DNA from: Nitrobacter vulgaris
Lineage (GTDB): Bacteria; Pseudomonadota; Alphaproteobacteria; Rhizobiales; Xanthobacteraceae
Reading direction: 5' to 3'
Assembly: GCF_031453995.1 (NCBI RefSeq)
Contig: NZ_JAVDPZ010000001.1
Location: 1 to 64,000, forward strand
Length of the DNA stretch: 64,000 nucleotides
The stretch's first letter is position 1, and the number at the start of each line of letters is the position of its first letter. Of the stretch, positions 16,556 to 25,010 are shown one piece after another. A program made the position numbers and the translations under genes. The notes below the pieces were generated by a model. That model searched no databases and was not told the origin of the DNA. It saw only the letters and a program-made list of their open reading frames with translations.

Positions 16556-17388
16556 GCCCCATGGAAATCGACTCCATAGCAAAGAAGCTGCTGTTTTCCA
16601 CGGTGCGGGTGGACACCGAACTCGAGGACGGCAGCGCCGGCTCGGGCACGGCCTTCATCCTCAGCCACGCCCACGCTAAGGGCAGTACGCCGTTTATCGT
16701 CACCAACCGGCATCTGGTCGAGGGCGTGCGCCGCGGTGGCCTGGTGTTCACCCAGACAAGCGAGGGTAAGCCGGCATTCGGCCAACGCTTTCAGCTCAAC
16801 ATCGACGACTTCCCCGCGGCGTGGTTCGTCCATCCCGACCCCGCGGTCGATCTTGCCATCGTGCCGCTGCGGCCGCTCGAGCGTGCGGCGCGCGATCTCG
16901 GCGTGCAACTATATTATCACGCGATCGACAGCCAGCGCATTCCCGATGCGGCAACGGTACGGGGCTTCGATGCGCTGGAGGAGGTCCTGTTCGTCGGCTA
17001 TCCCAGCGGAGTGTGGGATCAGGTCAACCTCATGCCCATCCTGCGCCGGGGCACCACCGCCACGCCGCTGGAACTCGATTTCGAGGGGCACAAGCAATTC
17101 CTGATCGACGCCGCGGTGTATCCCGGATCGAGCGGCAGCCCGGTTTTTGTGGTGCGCGACGATCCACTGCGCCCGCGCGGCGACGCGGCGCGTACGATAT
17201 GGTTTGCTGGCGTGGTGGCGGAGGTATTCTTCCGAGAAGAGGCAAACCAGCTCGTGCCCGGGCCAGTACCGACGCAGACCGAGTCCGGGTTCATCGGTGC
17301 GGAGATGATCGACCTCGGCTTGGTGATCAAATCCGAATCCGTGCGCGAGCTCATCGACGCATACGTACAGAAATGGCTGTCTGACTGA
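16552..17388 (+). CDS. Trypsin-like serine protease encoded in the carboxysome operon
   Basis: A 278-residue protein with a chymotrypsin/trypsin-like fold. The catalytic triad is visible: His54 in VTNRHLVEG, Asp100 in DPAVDLAIVPL, and Ser194 in PGSSGSPVF. There is no signal peptide, transmembrane segment or PDZ domain, so it should be cytosolic and is not DegP. A GTG at 16552 overlaps the csoS1D stop; an ATG at 16561 is the alternative. As the last gene of the operon it is probably co-transcribed with csoS1D. No role in carboxysomes is known to me; processing or turnover of RuBisCO, CsoS2 or shell proteins is only a guess from context. Confidence 0.8.
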   Translation: MSPMEIDSIAKKLLFSTVRVDTELEDGSAGSGTAFILSHAHAKGSTPFIVTNRHLVEGVRRGGLVFTQTSEGKPAFGQRFQLNIDDFPAAWFVHPDPAVDLAIVPLRPLERAARDLGVQLYYHAIDSQRIPDAATVRGFDALEEVLFVGYPSGVWDQVNLMPILRRGTTATPLELDFEGHKQFLIDAAVYPGSSGSPVFVVRDDPLRPRGDAARTIWFAGVVAEVFFREEANQLVPGPVPTQTESGFIGAEMIDLGLVIKSESVRELIDAYVQKWLSD

Positions 17389-17536
17389 AACAGTCTACGC
17401 GGCGCTCGACAATAATGCAGCGGGAGTCATGCCCGACGCTTGTTCAGCGTGTGTCGACAGTCAATGAACTGGCGTGCACGCTCCCTCGTCCGAATTAACG
17501 CGAAAGATCGGTCGAGGGTATGTCAGGGCACTGCTC

Positions 17537-17965
17537 TTAACTCATCGAATAAGATGGTCCCAGAATGATATCGTCCCAAGACAAACCTAGCTCGACCCGC
17601 TTGGCTTCCGCTTTTTTCGCAGCCGCCAGAACCTCACCGTCTTGAGACGATCCTAGCATTCCAAGAATCTTCGAGATCAATTTCAACCGTTCGTTTTTCT
17701 GTTGCACAGGCGACTCAGGTCCTCTGCGCCTGAAGCTCCGAGCTTCCCTTTGTCGCGACGCGAGAGCCCATCTCCCATCGAGCCGGACGACTTTGCCCAC
17801 GGCTTCCAGAGTTCGAAGCGCACGATGAACTGATGCAATCATCGACCTGCTGCGCACCCCGCCGTTGACGACGTGAGCGAGGTCAAGTGTCGAGAGGGTG
17901 ATGATCAATTTGTCCGATAACGCCTCGAGTATCGCTCGTTGGATCGCGCCAAAGCCCCGGGACAT
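17537..17965 (-). CDS. Hypothetical protein with winged-helix-like N-terminus
   Basis: A 142-residue protein I do not recognise. Residues 1-70 look like a winged helix: a helical start FGAIQRAILEAL, then RSRSMIASVHRALRTLEAVGKV as a recognition-like helix, then a VRLDGRWAL wing. A basic linker follows. The C-terminal third, from LKLISKILGMLGS to LGLSWDDIIL, resembles short helical motifs seen in phage- and plasmid-borne DUF2786-like proteins. A GGAG ribosome binding site precedes the ATG. It stands alone, opposite in strand to the carboxysome operon, at the edge of the gene-poor region. Confidence 0.55.
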   Translation of the reverse strand: MSRGFGAIQRAILEALSDKLIITLSTLDLAHVVNGGVRSRSMIASVHRALRTLEAVGKVVRLDGRWALASRQREARSFRRRGPESPVQQKNERLKLISKILGMLGSSQDGEVLAAAKKAEAKRVELGLSWDDIILGPSYSMS

Positions 17966-18258
17966 TTGAAATCTCCACTGTCGAGCACCTAAACGTTATT
18001 TCGATGCAACGCTTAGAATCAAGAAACAAGCGCCAATCTCGATGAACCACCAGGTAACGCGATCACGCTTCTGCGACCCCGTGGCCTTCGCTTCTAGATG
18101 CTGACGTTGCTCACGCTATCCTTGCGGCGATATCCCGGTGATTTGGTCTTCGGTGAACCTGCTGCGCTTCATCTTCGCGTTTCGGTAGTAGGACACGCTA
18201 GATTCTCCTTATTAGACGCATTTATTCTAAATGGGCACGGACCCGCGGAGGTTACCCT

Positions 18259-18645
18259 TATGGCAAAGCTCTATTACTCCGACTATTCCGTCGTTGGCGC
18301 ATTCGAATCCCCCGCGCAAATGGCGCTTGAACCGTCGATTGCGGTGCAGGTTTTATCGGGTCTGCGGGCTTGTTTTGGGCGGACAACTTCCAGGGCGAAG
18401 TTCGTATGACCAATGTGCTTATCCACGGCGGCGGGCGTGGCATGGCGATTTACGCCGACACCGGGACGACGCGCATTTCCTTCGAGAACGTCTTCTTCGT
18501 TCCATCACCGGATGGGTGGGAGTTTTTCGACTACGACATCAGGGCAACGGGCGGCACGCTGATCGTAGACAAGTGGGTCAACGTTCGCGCCGCGACGATC
18601 GTCGACGGCGTCATCGTACCCGGTGCGTCATTGCCGTCCCCGTAA
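18259..18645 (+). pseudogene. Frameshifted relic resembling a beta-helix protein
   Basis: An ATG at 18259 with a CGGAGG ribosome binding site reads MAKLYYSDYSVVGAFES for about 35 residues. The reading then continues sensibly only in another frame from about 18370: NVLIHGGGRGMAIYADTG, FENVFFVPSP, and a stop at 18645. Alternating short strands with Gly and Asn resemble right-handed beta-helix or phage tail-type proteins, but I cannot name the family. One frame change near 18360 would join the two parts, giving a product of about 128 residues. It may be a remnant of a larger gene. Confidence 0.4.
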
Positions 18646-18748
18646 CGGGTCGGCTATTTCGACAAAGCAAGGGACCAATACAAGCGGGTACAGGCGAGAT
18701 GCCGAGTCCAGAAGCGTACAGCGGGCCACCCGGCGATGCTCGGCCCTA

Positions 18749-18931
18749 TCAGGTGCCACCGCTATACTCAGTATCTTGTTGGCCGTGAGGATGTTTCGGG
18801 TCGATCATATCTGCCCTTACGGCCTTCCTGATTTCGGCTTTCCTGATTTCGTCCTCGTCGGCCTGCTGGCTCGGATTTTGACTTTGGTTCTGCTGTTGCA
18901 GGTCCGGGTTTTTCTCGTTCTGATTGGACAT
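18749..18931 (-). CDS. Small Gln/Asn-rich protein
   Basis: A 60-residue, very hydrophilic protein starting MSNQNEKNPDLQQQNQSQN and continuing with a charged region. A strong AAGGAG ribosome binding site lies 6 bases upstream of the ATG, and the region upstream is A/T-rich. Short Gln/Asn-rich proteins of this type are frequent and uncharacterised in rhizobial relatives. No function can be assigned. It is likely disordered. Confidence 0.6.
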   Translation of the reverse strand: MSNQNEKNPDLQQQNQSQNPSQQADEDEIRKAEIRKAVRADMIDPKHPHGQQDTEYSGGT

Positions 18932-19151
18932 AGGGAGCTCCTTTTTTTATTGCCCCCACGGCCGAACATATAGTGACAGCCGGTGCTCTCTTGCAGAGTC
19001 GGGCCACTTTTTTTGTCCCTCGCCAGCTTCCGCTTTTCCCACCATTTGGCCTGAGCGCCGCACACCGGATCGCCCGAGCGCGGGGCTACATCAGGAACTG
19101 CGAAAACCCTGTGCGGTTGTAGTTCCTAGACAGGCATGGAGTGCAGGCAAC

Positions 19152-19295
19152 ATGGCATCCCCAAATGACAATCCCCCCAGAGGTGTAGTGCTCGTGATGC
19201 TACTCAGTCTCTCAGTCTTCACCGGGCGCGGCACGCCACCGAAATCCGGCGAGAGTGCACCGAATAGCCCAGCGCAGACGCAACCGCAGAGATGA
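19152..19295 (+). CDS. Possible 47-residue peptide with one hydrophobic segment
   Basis: A short reading frame with a GGAG motif 9 bases before the ATG. Residues 11-22 (VVLVMLLSLSVF) are hydrophobic, and the rest is Pro-, Ser- and Gln-rich, as in a small exported or lipoprotein-like peptide without a lipobox. It could equally be chance or a relic, because the surrounding DNA is degraded. Confidence 0.28.
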   Translation: MASPNDNPPRGVVLVMLLSLSVFTGRGTPPKSGESAPNSPAQTQPQR

Positions 19296-19677
19296 GCTTG
19301 CCTTAGATCAGGCCCCCGATAGAGGCGGCGCGCCTCGAACCGAAGCGCATTCTGGCGGCCCAGCTCCTTCGCCAGGGCCCTTGCGCATCCCGCCTGGGAC
19401 AAGGGCGTAGGCACAAATCTTAGGTCACGCTCGAGGGACAGCAGGGCGTCAGATTCTACATCGCGAAAATGCGCGAAGGGGATTCGCCGGAATGGCTGGC
19501 GGCCGAGCTTTCGGACGGGGTGGTTGGTGATGAGCATGTCTGATCATAGAGCGAACGGATCGAAACACACTGTGCCGGGTTTTGTGCTGGCCGAAATCGC
19601 CTCTATTGGCGGCAACCGCGCCATATGCGGGAGTATTTTGCGAAGAATATTGCAGGAAACCTGCATAAAACATTGAT
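19296..19677. other. Gene-free stretch before tRNA-Ser
   Basis: No reading frame here has a credible start, ribosome binding site or recognisable product. Short protein-like pieces, such as EGDSPEWLAAELSDG near 19470-19510, may be relics, but I cannot tie them to a family. Confidence 0.4.
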
Positions 19678-19771
19678 TGGCGGAGCCGGAGGGATTCGAA
19701 CCCTCGATAGGGCTTTACAACCCTATAACGGTTTAGCAAACCGCCGCCTTCAGCCACTCGGCCACAGCTCC
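19678..19771 (-). tRNA. tRNA-Ser (anticodon GCU)
   Basis: On the minus strand the sequence folds as a class II tRNA. The acceptor arm is GGAGCTG with CGGCTCC (one G-U pair), followed by discriminator G and an encoded CCA (19678-19680). The anticodon loop TTGCTAA gives GCU for serine AGC/AGU codons. A long variable arm and GGTTCGAATCC T-arm are present. It lies at the border between the relic-rich zone and core genes, a common place for integration events. Confidence 0.95.
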
Positions 19772-20450
19772 GCTGATGACCGATATGCCTGACACGCTCG
19801 CCAGCCGCAAGCACAGGATCGCGAGATAAGGCGTAGCACTTGAATCCATGAGACTATGTGACGCAGATCTGTGATGCCGATGCTGATCGGCACCACCCGA
19901 CCCTGCATTTGCGGTGCAGAAGTACAGGTCTTCGCATTGTATTATCCAGCATACAACGTTGAATTCGTTGTAGCTTTTCCACCTTTGAAACGGCGATCCA
20001 CGGATCGAATCAGATGTCTATGATTTGCGATGTTTGAGAAGCGGAGACGAACAGCGTGTCATGTGGGGCGGATGTGCCATTTTAGACGCCTCAAACGCGC
20101 TGAAAGAAAAATATACTAAAAACCAATGGCTTATCGAAAAAAATGAGGCGATTGGCATGTGCCATTTGAGCAACATGCCACCAAAATCGTTTCGACTTAT
20201 TCCATTTCGAAGCTTCCTTCATTGCGTGTGCAAGACGGTTCGGTAATTCTGATCGTGCGACGGAGGGGGGCATCCCAAAGTCGTTCTGTTTTAGATGGTC
20301 GCTGTTTGGTCGCCCGTTTGCGTCCCTCCTCGCGTTGAGCGGGGGTCAGCAAGCACGAATGCTATCGGTTCGTCCGCAATTGGGGAAACGCTCTTGAGTG
20401 CTGCGTTTAGCGGACCCGGTCGCCCTGCAGAGCAACTTGGAGGTTTGACG
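19772..20450. other. Gene-free region upstream of the porin gene
   Basis: About 680 bases with no convincing gene; the short open frames lack ribosome binding sites and familiar products. It is more A/T-rich around 20030-20170. The phrase ATGTGCCATTT occurs twice (near 20068 and 20157). The porin promoter and leader should lie at its right end, but I could not fix the elements. Confidence 0.4.
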
Positions 20451-22001
20451 ATGAATTTGATGAAGAGCCTTTACCTCGGCTCGGCGGCAGGGCTGGTCGT
20501 CATGAGCGGGGCTCACGCTGCCGATCTTCCGTTAAAGGCCAAAGCGGTCGAATACGTGAAGGTCTGCTCCCTGTATGGCGCGGGCTTCTATTACATCCCC
20601 GGCACCGACACCTGCATCAAGCTCGGCGGCTATATGCGCGCCGATCTGGGCGTCAATACGAATACGATCTTCCAAGGCAACACTGGGCTTCAGGCCGGTG
20701 CGCAGAACCGTAGCTCCAACGCTTTCACTTGGCGCGCGCGATCGGACCTGACCATCGACACCCGAACCGCTACAGAGTACGGCGTGGTTCGCACCTTTTT
20801 CGAGGGTGTCTTCACCTGGACCTCGGGCGGCTACCAAGGTGTGCGCGTCGGCGGGAGTGCGTATGACGGAAACCCGAACGGCGGCGTACTCGGCGGCCAG
20901 CTTGGTGTGTTCCACGCCTTCATCCAGTTTGCTGGCTTCACGATCGGTAAAGCTGCTTCTCAGTTTAGTGCTCCCTGGGGGCAATATCCCGGAAACGTCT
21001 ATGACGGTCTTGTCGGCGGTGGCGGCGCGCTCACGGGCGTGAACCAGTTCACTTACACGACAGAGTTCGGCAACGGCGTATCAGCTTCGATCGGGGTGCA
21101 GGATCCGAGCGCATACTACCAGCCCGGCATTCAAAACCTCGGGATAGCGCCGCCCGGCAACGCCATCCTCGATGTTCAACCCCCCTTCTTCGGTCCCGTC
21201 CCCTACGGCACCCCCCAGCTCGGCTACGGCCTCAGCGCCTATGGTGGAACCACTTTTCCGGATATCGTCGGCCAGCTCCGCGTCGATCAAGCTTGGGGTA
21301 TGTTCCAGGCCTCGCTCGCAGGGCATCATAACAACCCGGCTTACTACACTGGCGTTGAAACCGGCGGCGGTCCCGGAGGCAAGTGGGGTTGGGCCGGTCA
21401 AGGCGCTCTGACGATCAAGAACATCCCGACTGGTCCGGGTGACGTGATCAATGTCTCGGGTGTCTACACCAACGGTGCGACCCGCTACAACATCCAGGAC
21501 ATGACCGCTTTGGCAGGTGCTAACCTCATCTACGGCGGCGGCGGCGGCATTAGCAGCGTTGGCTTCGGCTTTGCGCCCGATTCTGTCTATGCACCCAACG
21601 GCCAGCTTCAACTGGTCTCGACCTGGGGCATGCGCGGCGCCTTCACCCACAACTGGAGTCCGCACTGGAGCAGTTCGGTATTCGGCGCCTACGCAGCGGT
21701 CAGCTTCACCGGCGAAGCCAAGTCATATATGTGCGGTGTCTCAATTCCGCGGGCCCTTGGTGCGGGTTTCACCTCCTGCAACCCCGATTTCAACATCGCG
21801 CAGGTCGGTGCAAACCTTCGCTGGACGCCAGTCAAGAACCTGACGTTCACGACGGAAGGAGTGTACTCCATGTTGGATCAGAAGCACGCCGGTGTGGCGA
21901 ATCTTCCAAACAACTACGCGGTCTACAAGGCGACGGGCAATTATCAGCTGAAGGATCAGGACATCTGGACCGTTATGTTCCGCGCTCAGCGCACCTGGTA
22001 A
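20451..22001 (+). CDS. Outer membrane porin, alphaproteobacterial Porin_2 family
   Basis: A 516-residue porin. A signal peptide of about 24 residues ends at GAHAADLP, the usual cleavage region of rhizobial porins. The mature part begins with VKVCSLYGAGFYYIPGTDTCIKLGGYMRADLGV, typical of the family, and continues with alternating beta-strand patterns and glycine-rich loops to a terminal aromatic residue, as expected for a barrel inserted by BAM. A TTGGAGG ribosome binding site supports the ATG at 20451 over an in-frame start at 20295. It forms a general diffusion channel. A strong terminator follows, so it is a single-gene unit. Confidence 0.92.
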   Translation: MNLMKSLYLGSAAGLVVMSGAHAADLPLKAKAVEYVKVCSLYGAGFYYIPGTDTCIKLGGYMRADLGVNTNTIFQGNTGLQAGAQNRSSNAFTWRARSDLTIDTRTATEYGVVRTFFEGVFTWTSGGYQGVRVGGSAYDGNPNGGVLGGQLGVFHAFIQFAGFTIGKAASQFSAPWGQYPGNVYDGLVGGGGALTGVNQFTYTTEFGNGVSASIGVQDPSAYYQPGIQNLGIAPPGNAILDVQPPFFGPVPYGTPQLGYGLSAYGGTTFPDIVGQLRVDQAWGMFQASLAGHHNNPAYYTGVETGGGPGGKWGWAGQGALTIKNIPTGPGDVINVSGVYTNGATRYNIQDMTALAGANLIYGGGGGISSVGFGFAPDSVYAPNGQLQLVSTWGMRGAFTHNWSPHWSSSVFGAYAAVSFTGEAKSYMCGVSIPRALGAGFTSCNPDFNIAQVGANLRWTPVKNLTFTTEGVYSMLDQKHAGVANLPNNYAVYKATGNYQLKDQDIWTVMFRAQRTW

Positions 22002-22030
22002 GACACATCGTCTGACGACGCACTCTCATA

Positions 22031-22063
22031 AAACCCCGGCGGGAGACCGCCGGGGTTTTGTTT
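22031..22063 (+). terminator. Intrinsic terminator of the porin gene
   Basis: AAACCCCGGCG (22031-22041) pairs with CGCCGGGGTTT (from 22048) around a short loop, followed by a T-rich run. It starts about 30 bases after the porin stop. Confidence 0.9.
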
Positions 22064-22281
22064 TGTGGCGAAGCCAGATGTTTGCTCAGTTTCAGGGAAG
22101 GTGCTGCGCCGCCGCTGAGCGGGACAAGGACGACGATCGTCTGGACCACTGATAAGGACCTCTCGACGCATTTGGCCACGGGTCGTGAGCAGCCTGGACA
22201 CTTTCATCGGCGACGGAGATGGCGGCGACAAATCCGATATTACGGCGTTCACGCGTAAATGCGGTTCTGCTGGAGTGTCCC

Positions 22282-22380
22282 TAGCGTTTTTGAGCGAAGT
22301 AGATGCCGGTTCGCGCGAAGAAGATGCGTTAATCCAAAGCTCGCTTCTGATTCAGCTAGAAGCAAAAAAGCTTTCGAATG
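22282..22380 (+). repeat. Dispersed two-hairpin repeat, copy 1
   Basis: The element opens TAGCGTTTTTGAGCGAAGTA and runs through CCGGTTCGCGCGAAGAAGATGCG, then a second part with CGCTTCTGATT and AGAAGC arms. It matches the other copies at 39900 and 46443 over its first 55 bases. Copies lie between genes. The surrounding 22064-22538 holds no other feature I can support. Confidence 0.7.
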
Positions 22381-22538
22381 GGACGGATTGATCGGGCCTG
22401 CGCGCAGGCTCCGTTGCTCCAGGCACTCGCGTCAATCTTGTTCCGCAAACGAAGTTCCGCAGCCGGCAAGGAGGATCACCAAGGACGTTTCTTCCACGTG
22501 GACTGTGCCCGGTACGAGGCGTTATTCGTCTCCAAACG

Positions 22539-24776
22539 TCACTGGTTAGCGCCGCGCTGTAAGTCCGCCTCGATCTGTAACTTCGAGCCGCCGCCAAAGC
22601 GGGCGCGATAGACCTGCAGGTTTTCCATTATTCGCTGCACGTAGTTGCGCGTCTCCGAGAACGGGATCAGTTCGACCCAGTCCACCGCATCGACTCCCGG
22701 ATCCCGCGGATCACCGTAACGCGCGATCCATTTTTGGACGCTGCCGCGGCCGGCATTGTAGGCCGCGAACGTCATGATGTAAGAGCCGCGATAGTCTTCG
22801 AGCAGGCCGCCGAGCTCCGCTGCGCCGAGTGCAGCATTGTAGGCGGTGTCGGTCTTCAGGCGATGAAGGTCGAAGCTGGCGCCGTACTTCTTGCAGACAT
22901 ACCGTCCAGCATCCGGCGTCACTTGCATCAGCCCGTAGGCGTGCGCCGGCGAGACCACCGACGGATTGAAGGCGCTTTCCTGTCGGGCAATCGCATAGAT
23001 GATGCTGCGTTCCACATCCGGTCCAATTGATTTGACCGGCGGCATTCCACTGACCGGGTAGGCATAGAAATCGAATGGCAATCCGCGATTTAGCGCGGCC
23101 TTGCCGGCGAGCAGCATTCCCTGCGCGTCGCCATGACGTGCGGCGAGTTCGCCAAGTCCCAACACCGCATCGGGGTCGCCGTTTGCGCCTATATCGGCAA
23201 GGATCGGAATTGCGAGGTCGTCTTTGCCGAGAGCGTAGAGAAGCTCCGTGGCGCGGACTATCTCGAGCCGCTCGATTCCTCGTGACCGGCTGCTTGGAAC
23301 GCTGTGCAGTTCGATCTGCGGGAGCCCGAGCTTGGCGCGTGCGAGTTGACCATAGTAACTGGTGGATTGTTCCGCCGCCGACGCGTAGGCGCGACGAGAC
23401 TCCTGAATCCGGCCTGCCGCTTCGGCGGCGCGACCCTGCCAGTAGCCGGCCCGCGCCAGCGCGGTCGGATTGACGCTGCCGACGCCGATGCGCGCAAAAT
23501 GCCGGGCGGCCGTATTGGGGTCCTTCAGGAAGCGGAGAGCGATCCAGCCGGCGGTAAACTCTTGTTCCGTTTTGTAGATATCGCGCGCGGGGAGCGCCGC
23601 GTCGCGGGCGATGAGATACGCGGTGCGGTATTCTCCGACGTCGATCATCTTGCGCGCGAGCAGCCGCCGCTCGATCCACCACTGATCGACATTGTAAAGC
23701 CGGTTGGGATCCCGCGGCGCGCTCTGCATCAGCCGCGCAGCTTCCGCAAACTTCTCTTCACGACGCAGTAGCTGAATGTAGGCCAAGACATAGCCAGGAT
23801 CGCTGTGCAGTTCGTGTGGTACTTTCTCGAGCAGTGCGCGTAGGCTGGATGATTTGTGATCGGCCGCAATCCGCGCCTTGGCGAGGGCCTCTTGCGACCT
23901 TCCGAGACGCTGCGCCGCACGCATTCCGACTTCGCGGTCCTCGCCGTAAAGCATGTAATCCATGCGCGCCTTGTGGTCGCTCGGCGTAATCAGCGCTCCG
24001 AACATCTCCAGCGCTTTTCCCTCGACCGCGGCCGACATCGCATCTGTCCGCCAGGCCTCGCGGACCAATTGCTCGGCGCGGGCGCGGTCTCCGCGTGTGA
24101 GCAGCGCGCTTGCCAGAGCAAAGCGTCCTTTGCCCGACAGTGGTCGTTCATTTTCGAACCAGGCCATCACAGTGGCGCCGTCGCGATGGTCGTCCCATAG
24201 CGCAGCTTCCGCGCGCCGGCGCAGGAATGTCTGCGAGGGCCAACTCGGATTGGCGTCGAGGAAGGCGCGGTAGCGCTCGGTCGGCGCGCCGTTGTCGTTG
24301 CTGCGCAGGATGATCCACTCGGCGAGCTTGCGAGCCACCGGGTCTGTCATGCTGGCCTGGACCTGGGTGGCCTCCGAAAATTTATTCTTGTGGGTAAGGT
24401 CTATGACATTCTCAAGCGCAGCGACATCGGTGCGCGAGGTCGATGACGTTACGGCCATCGCAGCTCGTGGAGCGGGCTTGCGAGCCGGTGGCGCGGGAAG
24501 CGTGGCGTGCTGACGTGTAGCTGGTTGAATGATCGAGGCTGCGGGGGCCTTGCTTTTGCTCGGAGCGACGGTCTTGCTTTTGCTCGGAGCGACGGTCTTG
24601 CCGTGCCCATGGCCGGAGACGGGTTTTGGAACGGCGTGGCCTGAAGGTTTAGACTTCGGCGCGGAACTTTTGGCGACTTTCTCCGCATGGGCGATCCCCG
24701 CCCAGAACGCGGCCGCCACCAGACTCGCGCCTAAAGCCGCGGTTCGTAGCTTTGATGCACGGGCAGGCGATGTCAC
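22539..24776 (-). CDS. slt: Soluble lytic murein transglycosylase (Slt70 type)
   Basis: A 745-residue periplasmic enzyme that cleaves peptidoglycan glycan strands to anhydro-muropeptides. An N-terminal signal peptide (to about residue 31, AGIAHA) is followed by a basic, low-complexity linker with a duplicated TVAPSKSK unit. A long alpha-superhelical TPR-like region with HFARIGVGSVNPT and GYWQGRAAEA motifs comes next, then the C-terminal lysozyme-like domain. The catalytic Glu lies in IARQESAFNP (about residue 597), with YGLMQVTP and NAALGAAELGGLL motifs. It is divergent from dapA. Confidence 0.93.
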   Translation of the reverse strand: MTSPARASKLRTAALGASLVAAAFWAGIAHAEKVAKSSAPKSKPSGHAVPKPVSGHGHGKTVAPSKSKTVAPSKSKAPAASIIQPATRQHATLPAPPARKPAPRAAMAVTSSTSRTDVAALENVIDLTHKNKFSEATQVQASMTDPVARKLAEWIILRSNDNGAPTERYRAFLDANPSWPSQTFLRRRAEAALWDDHRDGATVMAWFENERPLSGKGRFALASALLTRGDRARAEQLVREAWRTDAMSAAVEGKALEMFGALITPSDHKARMDYMLYGEDREVGMRAAQRLGRSQEALAKARIAADHKSSSLRALLEKVPHELHSDPGYVLAYIQLLRREEKFAEAARLMQSAPRDPNRLYNVDQWWIERRLLARKMIDVGEYRTAYLIARDAALPARDIYKTEQEFTAGWIALRFLKDPNTAARHFARIGVGSVNPTALARAGYWQGRAAEAAGRIQESRRAYASAAEQSTSYYGQLARAKLGLPQIELHSVPSSRSRGIERLEIVRATELLYALGKDDLAIPILADIGANGDPDAVLGLGELAARHGDAQGMLLAGKAALNRGLPFDFYAYPVSGMPPVKSIGPDVERSIIYAIARQESAFNPSVVSPAHAYGLMQVTPDAGRYVCKKYGASFDLHRLKTDTAYNAALGAAELGGLLEDYRGSYIMTFAAYNAGRGSVQKWIARYGDPRDPGVDAVDWVELIPFSETRNYVQRIMENLQVYRARFGGGSKLQIEADLQRGANQ
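24549..24596 (-). repeat. Perfect 24-base tandem duplication inside slt
   Basis: Positions 24549-24572 and 24573-24596 are identical. The unit adds eight residues (TVAPSKSK) to the disordered linker, keeps frame, and is a likely site of length polymorphism. Confidence 0.85.
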
Positions 24777-25010
24777 GACAAATCCCTTTTTCAGCGAATT
24801 AGGCAGGCCCCTAAAATCTTATTTACTATTTCATTGAATGTGTGGACAAAACACTAAAACCCCGACATTGCGATCATATGCCTCGACAACGGCGGAATCG
24901 CGGCCATGGCTTCAGCCGTGGACCTTTCGTGGCAGCGTCAGACCCGATATGACTGATCCAGCATCAAAATCGGCAGACGGCGAAGCCGCGCAACGTGTTG
25001 GAGCGGACTA

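Noticed and set aside
20025..20246. 73-codon frame upstream of the porin
   Set aside because: No ribosome binding site and no familiar product; likely chance in A/T-rich DNA.
17400..20450. Search for a second copy of the tRNA-Ser 3' end as an attachment site
   Set aside because: No repeat of the T-arm/acceptor sequence was seen upstream within the window, so an integrated element cannot be delimited.
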